From Campylobacter geochelonis (GTDB lineage: Bacteria; Campylobacterota; Campylobacteria; Campylobacterales; Campylobacteraceae), in the NCBI RefSeq assembly GCF_013201685.1, contig NZ_CP053844.1:620001-684000 (forward strand): a stretch of DNA of 64,000 bases. The letters are read 5' to 3'. How positions within the stretch are numbered: the stretch's first letter is position 1; each line of letters starts with the position of its first letter. This document shows, piece by piece, positions 28,560 to 37,412 of the stretch. Under the pieces are notes generated by a model that saw nothing but the letters and a program-made list of their open reading frames with translations, was not told the origin of the DNA and did no database searches. A program made the position numbers and the translations under genes.

Positions 28560-29263
28560 AATTTAGCTTTATAACTCTTTTTGAGAATTTAGTTAAGCCG
28601 TATTTTAAAGACTCGATTTTAAAAAGAGCCGTTGATGCAGAGTTGATAAAAGTAAAATTTGTAAATCCAAGGGATTTTAGTAAAGATAAACATAAAAAAG
28701 TTGATGACTATATGATAGGCGGCGGGGCTGGACTTTTGATGCAAACCGAGCCTTTAGAGGGTGCGATTTTAAATATAAAAGAGCAAAATCCTCATATTAT
28801 CTATCTAACTCCAGTTGGTAAAAAATTTACTCAATTTGACGCAAAAAGGTTGGCTAAATTTGAACATATCGCATTTATTTGTGGCAGATATGAGGGCATT
28901 GATGAGAGGATAATAGAAACTTATGTAAATGAAGTTTTTTGCATAGGAGATTTTATCTTAACAGGTGGAGAGCTTGGAGCTCTTTGCATGTGCGATGCGA
29001 TAAGTAGGAACATAAAAGGTGTTTTAGGAAATGAAAATTCTCTAGTTGAAGAGAGTTTTGAAAATGGAGCTTTGGAGGCGCCATCGTTTGCAAAACCAAA
29101 TATTTTTAAAGATTTAGCAGTGCCTTCAGAGTTTTTAAAGGGAAATCATGCTAAAATACAAGCTTTGAAAATTAATATGGCGAACTCAAAAACCAGGTTT
29201 TTTCGCCCTGATTTGTATCTCAAGCTAGATCGCCAAATAAAAAAGGAAAAACATGAGAAATAA
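28556..29263 (+). CDS. trmD: tRNA (guanine-37-N1)-methyltransferase
   Basis: A 235-residue SPOUT methyltransferase. Knot motifs: [35 protein letters not shown] and [16 protein letters not shown]-type region. It methylates G37 of tRNAs to prevent frameshifting. It overlaps rplS by 11 bases. Confidence 0.97.
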   Translation: MKFSFITLFENLVKPYFKDSILKRAVDAELIKVKFVNPRDFSKDKHKKVDDYMIGGGAGLLMQTEPLEGAILNIKEQNPHIIYLTPVGKKFTQFDAKRLAKFEHIAFICGRYEGIDERIIETYVNEVFCIGDFILTGGELGALCMCDAISRNIKGVLGNENSLVEESFENGALEAPSFAKPNIFKDLAVPSEFLKGNHAKIQALKINMANSKTRFFRPDLYLKLDRQIKKEKHEK

Positions 29264-29609
29264 GTATATAGAAGCATTTGAGAATGCTCAAATCAACGAG
29301 AAAAGTGTACCTGATTTTCGTGCAGGTGATACTTTAAGAGTCGCTATCAGAATTCAAGAGGGAAACAAAACCAGAGTTCAAAATTTTGAAGGTGTTTGTA
29401 TAGCAAGACGCGGAAGCGGCACAAGCGAGACTTTTATCATCCGTAAAATCGGTGCTAACAATGTAGGCGTAGAGAGAATTTTCCCTATATTTAGCGAAAG
29501 CATAGAGGAGATTAAGCTTCTTAGACGTGGTCGCGTAAGAAGAGCTAAGTTATTCTATCTAAGAGAAAGACGCGGTAAAGCTGCGAAAATCAAAGAGCTT
29601 AGAAAATAA
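29253..29609 (+). CDS. rplS: 50S ribosomal protein L19
   Basis: A 118-residue protein with the conserved L19 blocks [31 protein letters not shown] and [17 protein letters not shown]. The start lies inside trmD after aaaaggaaaaa. A strong terminator follows. Confidence 0.97.
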   Translation: MRNKYIEAFENAQINEKSVPDFRAGDTLRVAIRIQEGNKTRVQNFEGVCIARRGSGTSETFIIRKIGANNVGVERIFPIFSESIEEIKLLRRGRVRRAKLFYLRERRGKAAKIKELRK

Positions 29610-29615
29610 TTTTAT

Positions 29616-29644
29616 AATAAAAGAGAGTTTTTCTCTCTTTTATT
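29616..29644 (+). terminator. Rho-independent terminator after rplS
   Basis: aataaaagagag (29616-29627) pairs perfectly with ctctcttttatt (29633-29644), loop ttttt. Ends the long translation operon. Confidence 0.9.
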
Positions 29645-29678
29645 GACTCATATCAATTTTACTTCTCCAAATTTATCT

Positions 29679-29684
29679 TATAAT
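29679..29684 (+). promoter_or_regulatory. Candidate -10 box for the cupin gene
   Basis: TATAAT 26 bases before ATG 29710, after the rplS terminator, with a T-rich upstream stretch. Confidence 0.6.
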
Positions 29685-29709
29685 CTTCTTAAATTAACAA
29701 GGAGATAAT

Positions 29710-30039
29710 ATGCAAAAATACAGTTTTAAACCAGAAAATTTTAATGGTGTCAAAGCAAATTTAGTTCTTGAAACAGCAGTTTCAAAAGAAATTTGTATCA
29801 CTTTAGAAGATAAAAGCGTGATGAGAGATCACAAAGCTCCAGCGCCAATAGTTGTGCAAGTTTTGCAAGGCGAGATTGAGTTTGGAGTTGGTGGCGAGTT
29901 TATAATCTTAAAAGAGTTTGATTTAATCGCACTTGATGCAAATGTAACTCACTCGCTAAAAGCAAAAGGAAATTCTATCGTTCGCTTAACTCTATCAAAT
30001 ACAGATAGTTTAAGTCGTGTTTTTAGTGTAGTAAAATAA
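29710..30039 (+). CDS. Small cupin-domain protein
   Basis: A 109-residue single-domain cupin. The motif order fits (HKAPAPIVVQVLQGEIEFGVGG, then DLIALDANVTHSLKA), with two histidines that could hold a metal. Substrate and role are unknown; such proteins are often sensors or simple isomerases. It is monocistronic between its own promoter and terminator. Confidence 0.8.
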   Translation: MQKYSFKPENFNGVKANLVLETAVSKEICITLEDKSVMRDHKAPAPIVVQVLQGEIEFGVGGEFIILKEFDLIALDANVTHSLKAKGNSIVRLTLSNTDSLSRVFSVVK

Positions 30040-30049
30040 ACGCATTTAT

Positions 30050-30073
30050 ATATCCCCTGTTTTGGGGATATTC
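30050..30073 (+). terminator. Rho-independent terminator after the cupin gene
   Basis: atatcccc (30050-30057) pairs with ggggatat (30064-30071), followed by ttctt. Confidence 0.75.
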
Positions 30074-30121
30074 TTCATATCTCATATAATATTTATCCAC
30101 CATTTGTTAAAGTTAGTGTTA

Positions 30122-30127
30122 TATAAT
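30122..30127 (+). promoter_or_regulatory. Candidate -10 box for the moxR/bat operon
   Basis: TATAAT in gttatataatttcgc, 25 bases before ATG 30153, with an aaaggtg ribosome site between. Confidence 0.65.
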
Positions 30128-30152
30128 TTCGCTCTAATTTAAAGGTGAAAGT

Positions 30153-31100
30153 ATGAGCGAAGTAATCCAAAAAATAAAAAATGAAGTTAAAAAGGTCATA
30201 GTTGGTCAAGAAGAGTTGCTTGACTCTTTGTTGATTGGGTTGATTGCAAATGGGCATATCTTAGTCGAAGGTGTTCCTGGACTTGCCAAAACCACTGCTA
30301 TAAACGCGCTATCGCGTAGTCTAGGACTTGATTTTAAACGCGTGCAGTTTACTCCAGACTTGCTTCCATGCGATATAGTTGGAACAGAAATTTATAACAT
30401 TAAAACAAATGAATTTAGCATAAAAAAAGGTCCAGCGTTTACAAATTTACTTTTAGCAGATGAGATAAACAGAGCGCCATCAAAGGTGCAATCAGCGCTT
30501 TTAGAGGTCATGCAAGAGCGACAAATCACAATAGGCGAGCAAAGTTTTAAACTAGATGAGCCGTTTTTGGTTATGGCTACACAAAATCCAATCGAGCAAG
30601 AGGGCGCTTACAGACTTCCAGAGGCGCAACTTGATAGGTTTATGATGAAAGTTTTGGTTGGTTATAACACTTATGAAGAAGAGCTTGAGATAGTTGAAAG
30701 AGTTGCTGTTAAGGGCTTTGAAGAGGTTTGCAAAGTTGCTGATAAAGAGGATATAAGAAATTTAAAAAACGAGCTTAAAGATGTTTATATCGATGAAGAG
30801 GTCAAAAAATATATCATAAAGCTAATCCACGCCACAAGAGAGCCAGCGCTTTATAATATCGGCGAAATAGGCGAGTATATCGAGTTTGGAGCAAGTCCAA
30901 GAGCTAGTATTGATCTTTTTAAAGCAAGCCTTGCTTATGCGCTAGTTGGCGGTAAAGACTATGTTAGCCCACTTGATATAGCACGCGTTGTAAAGGGCGT
31001 TTTAAGGCATAGAATTATACTAAATTACAAAGCAAGAGCGCAAAACATCACCACAGATGAAGTTATCCAAAAAATCGTAGAAGTTGTAAAGGCGCCATAA
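30153..31100 (+). CDS. MoxR-family AAA+ ATPase
   Basis: A 315-residue AAA-3 ATPase. Walker A is GVPGLAKTTAI (about 41-51), Walker B is LLLADEINRAP (about 105-115), sensor 1 is ATQNPIEQEGAY, and sensor 2 lies in GASPRASIDL. MoxR ATPases act as chaperones with VWA-domain partners and are usually encoded beside DUF58 and VWA genes. First of seven genes that form a Bat-type operon here. Confidence 0.93.
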   Translation: MSEVIQKIKNEVKKVIVGQEELLDSLLIGLIANGHILVEGVPGLAKTTAINALSRSLGLDFKRVQFTPDLLPCDIVGTEIYNIKTNEFSIKKGPAFTNLLLADEINRAPSKVQSALLEVMQERQITIGEQSFKLDEPFLVMATQNPIEQEGAYRLPEAQLDRFMMKVLVGYNTYEEELEIVERVAVKGFEEVCKVADKEDIRNLKNELKDVYIDEEVKKYIIKLIHATREPALYNIGEIGEYIEFGASPRASIDLFKASLAYALVGGKDYVSPLDIARVVKGVLRHRIILNYKARAQNITTDEVIQKIVEVVKAP

Positions 31101-31105
31101 AATCT

Positions 31106-31930
31106 ATGCAAAGAGCAAGAGAGCTTTTTTTAAAAGCTAAAAAAGATGTTTATAATCTAAATTTTGGTAACGCTCAAAGTAGCGCAAAAAGCGATGGTCT
31201 GGACTTTAGCGAGATAAGGGATTATCAAAATGATGAGCTTAAGAAAATCAACTGGAAAGCTACAGCAAAAAATTTAGAGCTAAAGGTAAATTTGTTTAAC
31301 GAGACAAGACAGCTAAGTGTCGTTGTTGCTTTTATGCTAAGTGCAAGTATGAAATTTGGCTCATTTAGACTTAAACAAGATGTTGCAAGCGAGGTGTTTG
31401 CACTGTTATCACTAGCTACTGTGACGGATAAAAATCTTTTATATCCATATCTTTTTAGTGACAAACTTGAGAGAATTTATGAACCGACAAAAAGTGAAGA
31501 TAGGGTTTATGATATCGTAGAAAATGCCCTTGATACTGAGCTTTTGGGTAAAAAAGCAGATTATGAAAAGCTATGTGATAGCATAAACTCGTTTATTAAA
31601 AAACGAGCTATGGTGTTTGTTATCGGAGATTTTTTAGGTGATGTTAATCTATCAAAAATCGCTTTATACAACGATGTTTATGCTGTGATTATCAGGGATA
31701 GACTTGAGGAGAATTTAGAGGTTTTTGATAGTGTTGATTTTATAAATCCGCTAAATTTAGCTAAATTTGAAGCAAATATCACCAAACAAACCGCGCATAA
31801 ATATAACAAGTTGCTAAAAGATCATGATTTTAAACTAGAAGAGCATTTTTTTAAACACAAAATTTCTTTTGGCAAAATTTATACAGATGATGATATTTTG
31901 CTTAAACTTATGAATATCGTGAGGTCTTGA
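31106..31930 (+). CDS. DUF58-domain protein
   Basis: A 274-residue cytoplasmic protein. The DUF58 signature is clear around residue 35-50 (GLDFSEIRDYQNDELKKINW, then KATAKN). The remainder resembles a degenerate VWA fold. DUF58 proteins are constant neighbours of MoxR; their biochemical role is not known. It overlaps the next start (TGATG). Confidence 0.9.
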   Translation: MQRARELFLKAKKDVYNLNFGNAQSSAKSDGLDFSEIRDYQNDELKKINWKATAKNLELKVNLFNETRQLSVVVAFMLSASMKFGSFRLKQDVASEVFALLSLATVTDKNLLYPYLFSDKLERIYEPTKSEDRVYDIVENALDTELLGKKADYEKLCDSINSFIKKRAMVFVIGDFLGDVNLSKIALYNDVYAVIIRDRLEENLEVFDSVDFINPLNLAKFEANITKQTAHKYNKLLKDHDFKLEEHFFKHKISFGKIYTDDDILLKLMNIVRS

Positions 31931-32307
31931 TGCAAGGACTTAAAGATATAAAAGGCATTGTTGGGCTACAAGCAAGCCCGCTTTATTTGATTATTTTAGT
32001 GGTTGTTGTACTTTTGGTAGTCGTTTTACTAGCTGTTTTTTTAAAACCAAAAAAGAGAAAAAAGGTTAAAAAAACACAAAAGCAAATAGCATATGAAAAG
32101 TTAAAAAACATCGATTTTAGCGATACAAAACAAGCAGTTTATGACTTTAGTCAAAATTACGCTTTTTTTGTAAACCAGAGCAATAAAGTTGAGTTTGAAA
32201 GCTTTGAAAAAGAGCTTGAAATTTATAAATACAAAAAAGATATTCCAAATTTAAGCCAAGATGATAAAGATAAAATCAAAAGCTTTGTAGGTGCGATAAA
32301 ATGCTAA
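31930..32307 (+). CDS. Small membrane-anchored protein of the bat operon
   Basis: A 125-residue protein with one strong membrane helix (about residues 17-38, LIILVVVVLLVVVLLAVFL), then a KPKKRKKVKK basic stretch and a soluble C-terminal part. In position and shape it corresponds to the short DUF4381-like protein often found between DUF58 and VWA genes, though I cannot confirm the family by motif. A TTG at 31927 is in frame, but ATG 31930 is more likely. It overlaps the BatA-like gene by 7 bases. Confidence 0.75.
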   Translation: MQGLKDIKGIVGLQASPLYLIILVVVVLLVVVLLAVFLKPKKRKKVKKTQKQIAYEKLKNIDFSDTKQAVYDFSQNYAFFVNQSNKVEFESFEKELEIYKYKKDIPNLSQDDKDKIKSFVGAIKC

Positions 32308-33191
32308 GTTTTGAATATCCATTTGCCTTTTTGCTACTGCTAGTTTACTTAGTTTGTGCTAAATTCTGCAAAGCCAAAAATCCAAGCTTTTACTTTTCTA
32401 ACATTGATATGCTTGAAAAAGCTGCTAAAAAAGCAAATGTAGCTTTAAATTTAGTCAAATTTATCATCGCTTTTTTGCTAATTACCGCGCTTGCAAGTCC
32501 GGTTAAAAAAGATGAGATAAGTTTTGTCGATGATAAGGGCTATGAGATAGCTTTGATGCTCGATGTTAGCGGCTCGATGGAGCGAGGGGATAAATTTAGT
32601 GCTGTTAAAAACATAGTCAAAGACTTTATCGCTAAGCGAACTCACGATAAAATCGGACTTAGCGTTTTTGCAGACTTTGCATATGTAGCAATTCCGCTAA
32701 CTTATGATAAAAACAGCATAAAACGCCTGCTTGATAGAGTAGATGTTGGCATTGCTGGAACGCAAAAAACAGCACTTTATGAAGCGCTGTTTTTAACCGC
32801 AAATCTTTTTAAAGACAGCACCGCAAAAGATAAAATCATCATTTTACCAACCGATGGTATGGATAATGCAGGCTCGATTCCTTTAGACGTGGCGATAAAA
32901 ACTGCTCAAAAATACGGCATCAAAGTCTATACCATAGGCGTTGGCGTGCCAGGAGATTTTAACCCAGCAGTCTTAGCAAAAATCGCAAAAGACACAGGTG
33001 GCGAGTATTTTAGTTCAAATTCTTTTAAAGGACTAGAAGAGATTTACTCTAAAATCGACAAGCTAGAAAAAAGCGATATAAGAGCTGATAAATATATCAA
33101 AAAAACATATTATTTCCACTATTTTGCGCTATTTGCTGGAGTGTTTATGGTAGTTTATTTTTTTATGATAAATAGGAAAAGATATGTTTAG
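32301..33191 (+). CDS. VWA-domain membrane protein (BatA-like)
   Basis: A 296-residue protein with two N-terminal helices (about 5-20 and 48-66), a von Willebrand A domain and a C-terminal helix (about 270-290). The MIDAS metal site is complete: D-V-S-G-S in ALMLDVSGSMERG, a threonine in GTQKTALYEAL, and PTDGMDN. Bat proteins are membrane VWA proteins first described as Bacteroides aerotolerance factors; the mechanism is uncertain. It overlaps the next gene by 8 bases. Confidence 0.9.
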   Translation: MLSFEYPFAFLLLLVYLVCAKFCKAKNPSFYFSNIDMLEKAAKKANVALNLVKFIIAFLLITALASPVKKDEISFVDDKGYEIALMLDVSGSMERGDKFSAVKNIVKDFIAKRTHDKIGLSVFADFAYVAIPLTYDKNSIKRLLDRVDVGIAGTQKTALYEALFLTANLFKDSTAKDKIIILPTDGMDNAGSIPLDVAIKTAQKYGIKVYTIGVGVPGDFNPAVLAKIAKDTGGEYFSSNSFKGLEEIYSKIDKLEKSDIRADKYIKKTYYFHYFALFAGVFMVVYFFMINRKRYV

Positions 33192-34125
33192 TTTTCAAAA
33201 TTTAGAGTTTTTATGGCTTTTGGTTTTACTTCCTGCTTTGCTACTTTTTGCTGGAAAAAAGAGCCAATTTGAGAGCTATTTTTCAAAAGATGTATTGAAA
33301 CAAATTTATATAAAAAACCGTGGATTTTCTTCTAAATTTAGAGCAAATTTACTAATACTATCTTTGGCAATGCTTATCTTTGCTATCGCAAGACCAGTTT
33401 TTAAAGGTGGCGAAATCGAAGTTAAATCAAGTTTTATAGATGTTGTCGTTGGGCTTGATATATCAAAATCAATGAGCGTTGATGATGTGTTTCCAAACCG
33501 TTTTGAGTTTTCTAAAAACAAGCTTTTTACATTTTTAAAAGACGCTAGCGATAAAAGGGTTTCTATAGTAGGATTTAGCGATAGAGCGTTTTTGGTTTCG
33601 CCTCTTACAAAGGACTTTGAGTCGTTGAAATTTCTTGTTAAGAATATGAATTTTAGCTATTTAAATTTAAAAGGAACTAGCATAATCTCGTTTTTAAAAT
33701 CAGCAAATTCTTTATTTGATAAAAACGAGCATAAAGTTGTGTTAATTTTTAGTGATGGTGGGGATAATGTGGACTTTTCAAAGGAAATCGCGTATGCAAA
33801 AGAGCATAATATCGCCGTTTATGTCTATCTAGTCGCAACGCAAAAAGGAGCGCTTTTTAAGGCTGATAATGGCGATATGGCTGTTTTAAAAGCAAACGAA
33901 GCTATAAAAAATTTAGCCTTGCAAACTGGCGGAGCATTTTTGAATTATTCGCTTTCAAATGATGATATAAAGAGCATAAGCGATGATATGAGTGCTAAAT
34001 TTAGAGATAAAAACGAGCAAAGCACGATGATAAATGAGCAACAAGAGCTTTTTTACTACCCTTTGGTTTTAGCTTTGGTTTTTTTCTTTATGGCTATTTT
34101 TTCGCTACCGACAAGGAAAATTTGA
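33184..34125 (+). CDS. VWA-domain membrane protein (BatB-like)
   Basis: A 313-residue paralogue of the preceding gene, with the same plan: N-terminal helices, VWA domain, C-terminal helix (about 290-310). MIDAS is D-I-S-K-S (VVGLDISKSMSVDD), GTSIISFL and FSDGGDN. Paired BatA/BatB proteins are expected to interact. It overlaps the TPR gene (TGATG). Confidence 0.9.
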   Translation: MFSFQNLEFLWLLVLLPALLLFAGKKSQFESYFSKDVLKQIYIKNRGFSSKFRANLLILSLAMLIFAIARPVFKGGEIEVKSSFIDVVVGLDISKSMSVDDVFPNRFEFSKNKLFTFLKDASDKRVSIVGFSDRAFLVSPLTKDFESLKFLVKNMNFSYLNLKGTSIISFLKSANSLFDKNEHKVVLIFSDGGDNVDFSKEIAYAKEHNIAVYVYLVATQKGALFKADNGDMAVLKANEAIKNLALQTGGAFLNYSLSNDDIKSISDDMSAKFRDKNEQSTMINEQQELFYYPLVLALVFFFMAIFSLPTRKI

Positions 34126-35093
34126 TGAAAAAAGTGGTTGTTTTGGCTGTTTTTATAAATTTGGCTTTTGGTGGAGTGTTTGATTTTTATAATCTAAATA
34201 GAGCAAATACTGCTTTTAAAGATGGAAATTTCTCGCTTGCTGCGAAGTATTATGCAAAGATAGATAAAGATGAGGCTAAATTTAACCGTGGCGTGGCGTT
34301 GTATAAAGATAAAAAATACGACCAAGCGCTAGAGGAATTTAAAGGTATAAAAGAGCCAAATTTAGAATTTAATAAGCTTTATAATTTAGGAAATACGTAC
34401 GCGAATTTAGGTAAAATCGATCAAGCAATAGACTCATATAAAAAGGCTTTAGAGCTTAAAGATGATAAAGATGCAAGGTATAATTTAGAGTTTTTAGAAC
34501 AGCAAAAAAAGAAAAAAGAGCAAAATAAAAATAGCCAGCAAAACCAAGATAATAAACAAAAACAAGAACAAAAAGATAAAGAATCTAAAGAAAATAAAAA
34601 TCAGCAAAATCAGCAAAATCAGCAAAATCAGCAAAATCAGCAAAATCAGCAAAATCAGCAAAATCAGCAAAATCAGCAAAATCAGCAAAATCAGCAAAAT
34701 CAGCAAAATCAGCAAAATCAGCAAAATCAGCAAAACGCAAATGATAATAAAAATCAAAACTCTCAAAAAGAGCAAACTGATAGCGAAAATAAAAATTCTC
34801 AAGATAAAACTCAAAACAAAGATAAAAAATTTGGCGAGCCAAAAGAGCAAGGCTTCCAACAAAACAGAAGCAAAAACGACGAAAAGTCAAAAGTCAAACA
34901 AGAGCCAAAAGATAAAAGTAGTAAAAAAGAGCAAAAAGATAACCAAAACGAAGATTTTGGCGTCGTAGATGAGCCAATAAGTGATATTGAGCAACGAAGA
35001 TGGCAAAGGCAGTTAGAACAAAGAGGGATAAACACCTTTTTGTTGCCACTTGATAAAAAAGAGGAAAATCATGATGAAATTAAGCCTTGGTAG
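34125..35093 (+). CDS. TPR protein with Gln/Asn repeat tract (BatC-like)
   Basis: A 322-residue protein with a signal sequence (MKKVVVLAVFINLAFGGVF), TPR repeats from about residue 25 to 125 (DGNFSLAAKYYAKI; KKYDQALEEFKGI; LYNLGNTYANLGKIDQAIDSYKKALELK), then a very polar Lys/Gln/Asn region. Within it are 15 consecutive Q-Q-N units (about residues 160-204) encoded by a perfect 9-base repeat. The C terminus is also charged. BatC proteins link the Bat VWA proteins through TPRs. A TTG at 34122 is in frame, but ATG 34125 is preferred. The downstream BatD start lies inside this gene. Confidence 0.88.
   Translation: MKKVVVLAVFINLAFGGVFDFYNLNRANTAFKDGNFSLAAKYYAKIDKDEAKFNRGVALYKDKKYDQALEEFKGIKEPNLEFNKLYNLGNTYANLGKIDQAIDSYKKALELKDDKDARYNLEFLEQQKKKKEQNKNSQQNQDNKQKQEQKDKESKENKNQQNQQNQQNQQNQQNQQNQQNQQNQQNQQNQQNQQNQQNQQNQQNANDNKNQNSQKEQTDSENKNSQDKTQNKDKKFGEPKEQGFQQNRSKNDEKSKVKQEPKDKSSKKEQKDNQNEDFGVVDEPISDIEQRRWQRQLEQRGINTFLLPLDKKEENHDEIKPW
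34602..34736 (+). repeat. 9-bp tandem repeat (cagcaaaat) x15 inside the BatC-like gene
   Basis: Fifteen head-to-tail copies of cagcaaaat; the last ends in c. Each unit encodes one Gln-Gln-Asn triplet phase, so copy-number change keeps the frame and only alters the length of the linker. Confidence 0.95.
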
Positions 35094-36567
35094 TGCGCTT
35101 TTAGCACTATTTTTGTGCGTGAGCGTGTATGGAAATGCGAGTTTGCGAGTAGATACTCCAGCGATTTATAAAGGAGAAGTGGCGGAGTTTAGCATCGTTG
35201 CAGATGGCGAAGATGTGGAATTTCCGCAAATCTCACAAGTTAATGGAGTGGCAGTTTTGGGCGTAAAAAATTCGCAAAGTATATCGATGATAAATGGCAA
35301 AGTATCAAAACAAACCGCTAAAACATATCGTTTAAAACCAGAAAAAGCGCTAAATTTACCAGCTTATAGCGTAAAAATTGATGGCAAAACATACACGACA
35401 AATGAGGCTAAAATCGAGGTTTTAGAGCCAGAAAAAAGCAAAGAGGGCGATGAGTTTGTGCTTGAGTTAAAATTTGATAAAAACGAGCTTTATGTTGGAG
35501 AAAGCACCAAATTAAGCGTGATTTTTAAAAGAAAAATTAACGCAAACATTAGTAAAGCGCAGCTTGAAAACATAAATTTAAACAACTTTTGGATAAGAAA
35601 ACTAGGAGATAACACCCAAAGTAGGGAGGGGGATTATATCGTAGAGAAGATGGTATATCTTGTCTTTGCTCAAAAAAGTGGCGAGTATGAGGTAAGCCCG
35701 CTTGCTATGGATATCGCAAAGGCTCAAAGTAGGGGTGGCGATCCGTTTTTTGATATGTTTATGAGTGATTTACAGTGGCAAAAAATTTACTCAAATCCTC
35801 TTAAAATCAGCGTTAAACCGCTTCCAGGCGGAGTTGAGAATTTTGGAAAATTTAGTATAAGTGCATATGTTGATAAAAACGAAACCAATGCGAACGAGCC
35901 TGTGAATTTGACTATCGAGATAGATGGTGATGGAAATATCGATGATGTTAAAAAATTTAACCTAAATTTTGGCGATGCGATGGTTTATAACAACGAACCT
36001 AGCATAAAAAGTGGGTTTAAAGATGGCAAATATGGCGGTAAATTTACTCAAAAATTTGCCATAGTTTCAGATCAAAACTTTACCATACCAAGTGTTAGTT
36101 TTAGCTACTTTGATGAGGATTTGGGCGCGGTAAAGACAGTTAAAAGCAATAAGATAAAAATTTATGTTAAAAATGCTCCGGCAAAAAGTGCTTCTAGTTT
36201 TAAAGAGGCAAATTTGCAAACTCCTACTAAAAAAACTGAGCAAAACATCATCAACGCACAAGAAAATCCTTATGTGAAATGGCTAAATTTAGCAGTCGGT
36301 TTTGTGCTTGGAGCTTTGACCTTTTATCTTTTTACTAAGTTTAAATTTAGAAAGAAACAAGAGAAATCAAGCTCGGTTTTGTTAAAAATCAAAGCCGCAA
36401 AAAGCGATAAAGAGCTGTTTACTTTGCTTTTGCCGTATGCAAACGATAGTAAAGTTATAAAAAATACGCTTTGTATGCTTGAAGAAAATTTATATAAAAA
36501 TGCAAAAAATATCATTGATAAAAAATCGCTTTTAGAGTATTTTGATGATGAAGAGAGCAAGGGATAA
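35071..36567 (+). CDS. BatD-like membrane protein
   Basis: A 498-residue protein with a signal peptide (MMKLSLGSALLALFLCVSVYG), large extracytoplasmic beta-rich region of BatD type (about 25-400, LRVDTPAIYKGEVAEFSI...) and one C-terminal helix (about 405-425). The frame is open from 35050, but the gaggaaaat site selects ATG 35071 (or 35074). The start overlaps the BatC-like gene by 23 bases. It closes the operon. Confidence 0.85.
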   Translation: MMKLSLGSALLALFLCVSVYGNASLRVDTPAIYKGEVAEFSIVADGEDVEFPQISQVNGVAVLGVKNSQSISMINGKVSKQTAKTYRLKPEKALNLPAYSVKIDGKTYTTNEAKIEVLEPEKSKEGDEFVLELKFDKNELYVGESTKLSVIFKRKINANISKAQLENINLNNFWIRKLGDNTQSREGDYIVEKMVYLVFAQKSGEYEVSPLAMDIAKAQSRGGDPFFDMFMSDLQWQKIYSNPLKISVKPLPGGVENFGKFSISAYVDKNETNANEPVNLTIEIDGDGNIDDVKKFNLNFGDAMVYNNEPSIKSGFKDGKYGGKFTQKFAIVSDQNFTIPSVSFSYFDEDLGAVKTVKSNKIKIYVKNAPAKSASSFKEANLQTPTKKTEQNIINAQENPYVKWLNLAVGFVLGALTFYLFTKFKFRKKQEKSSSVLLKIKAAKSDKELFTLLLPYANDSKVIKNTLCMLEENLYKNAKNIIDKKSLLEYFDDEESKG

Positions 36568-37367
36568 ATTTGGCTTTAGCTACTTTGGTTGGAGATTTTT
36601 ATTGTGAAATTAAGACGATGCGCTGAGTTTTATCGTAGTTTTGATATTTGTGAAGTTTTAAAAATAGCATTTTGTGCTTCAGGTTGATTTTAGGTAAAAC
36701 AAAAATTAGGTAAATTTGTAAAAATTATACGGCAAATCAACTTGTATAAATGGCAAAAATTTAAATTTATCGCACTAAAAATTTAGATAAATAAAACCAT
36801 TTTAATGTTTTATCTCTTTAAAACCAAACATTAAATTTGATAAAATTACAAGAAAAATACCACTGTTTTGCTTGATTTAGAATGCTAAGCCACTTTTTAA
36901 TTTTATGATAAGGGTTTTTAAAGCTACTTAAAATCTTCCTTGTGAGTTTGATTTAGTTGCGCGAGATTATTTTACTCGCAATATTTAAAAGAATTTAGTA
37001 AATTTTATAATCTGTTTTTAAAACTTTTATCTTACAAAAGAGATTTGTTGGTGTGATATCAAAAATTTAATTAGCACTAGCAAAGCTTTATAAAGTGAAA
37101 TTTCAAATTTTATAAGCAAAGCACGTGTAAAAAGTTAAAAATATTAGTTAAATTTATTTATATAAAAGATATATCAAATTAATTATAGCGAAATTTAACT
37201 TTAGCTTAATCTAGCTAGTAAAATAAAATTTCATAGACTGTATAGGTATTTTTAAAATACAAGGAACCAAACTCGCCAAATTCACTTTGAGCTTTGATTT
37301 TATGGATTAGAGGCGGTTTGAAATCGACAAATTTCAACCTCTTAAACTCTACTCATTTTACTCTATT
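36568..37367. other. Long intergenic region after the bat operon
   Basis: About 800 bases with no intact gene. A possible 27-codon frame with GTG start lies at 36604-36687 (VKLRRCAEFYRS...), with a weak ggag site; I do not call it. A bulged hairpin at 37312-37343 (gaggcggtttgaaat / atttcaacctc) lies downstream of pbp1A on the minus strand. Confidence 0.4.
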
Positions 37368-37398
37368 TTTAAGCTCGTTTAATGAAAGCGAGCTTAAA
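37368..37398 (-). terminator. Hairpin downstream of pbp1A
   Basis: tttaagctcg (37368-37377) pairs with cgagcttaaa (37389-37398), 11-base loop, 15 bases past the pbp1A stop. The minus-strand tail is not T-rich, so this is a weak terminator or 3'-end stabiliser. Confidence 0.5.
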
Positions 37399-37412
37399 TT
37401 TATTTAGAAAGA

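Noticed and set aside
34494-34890. Long minus-strand hydrophobic or Phe-Ala-Asp open frames
   Set aside because: Shadows of the 9-base repeat in the BatC-like gene.
36604-36687. 27-codon GTG-started frame after the bat operon
   Set aside because: Very short, weak ribosome site and no recognisable product; not enough to call a gene.
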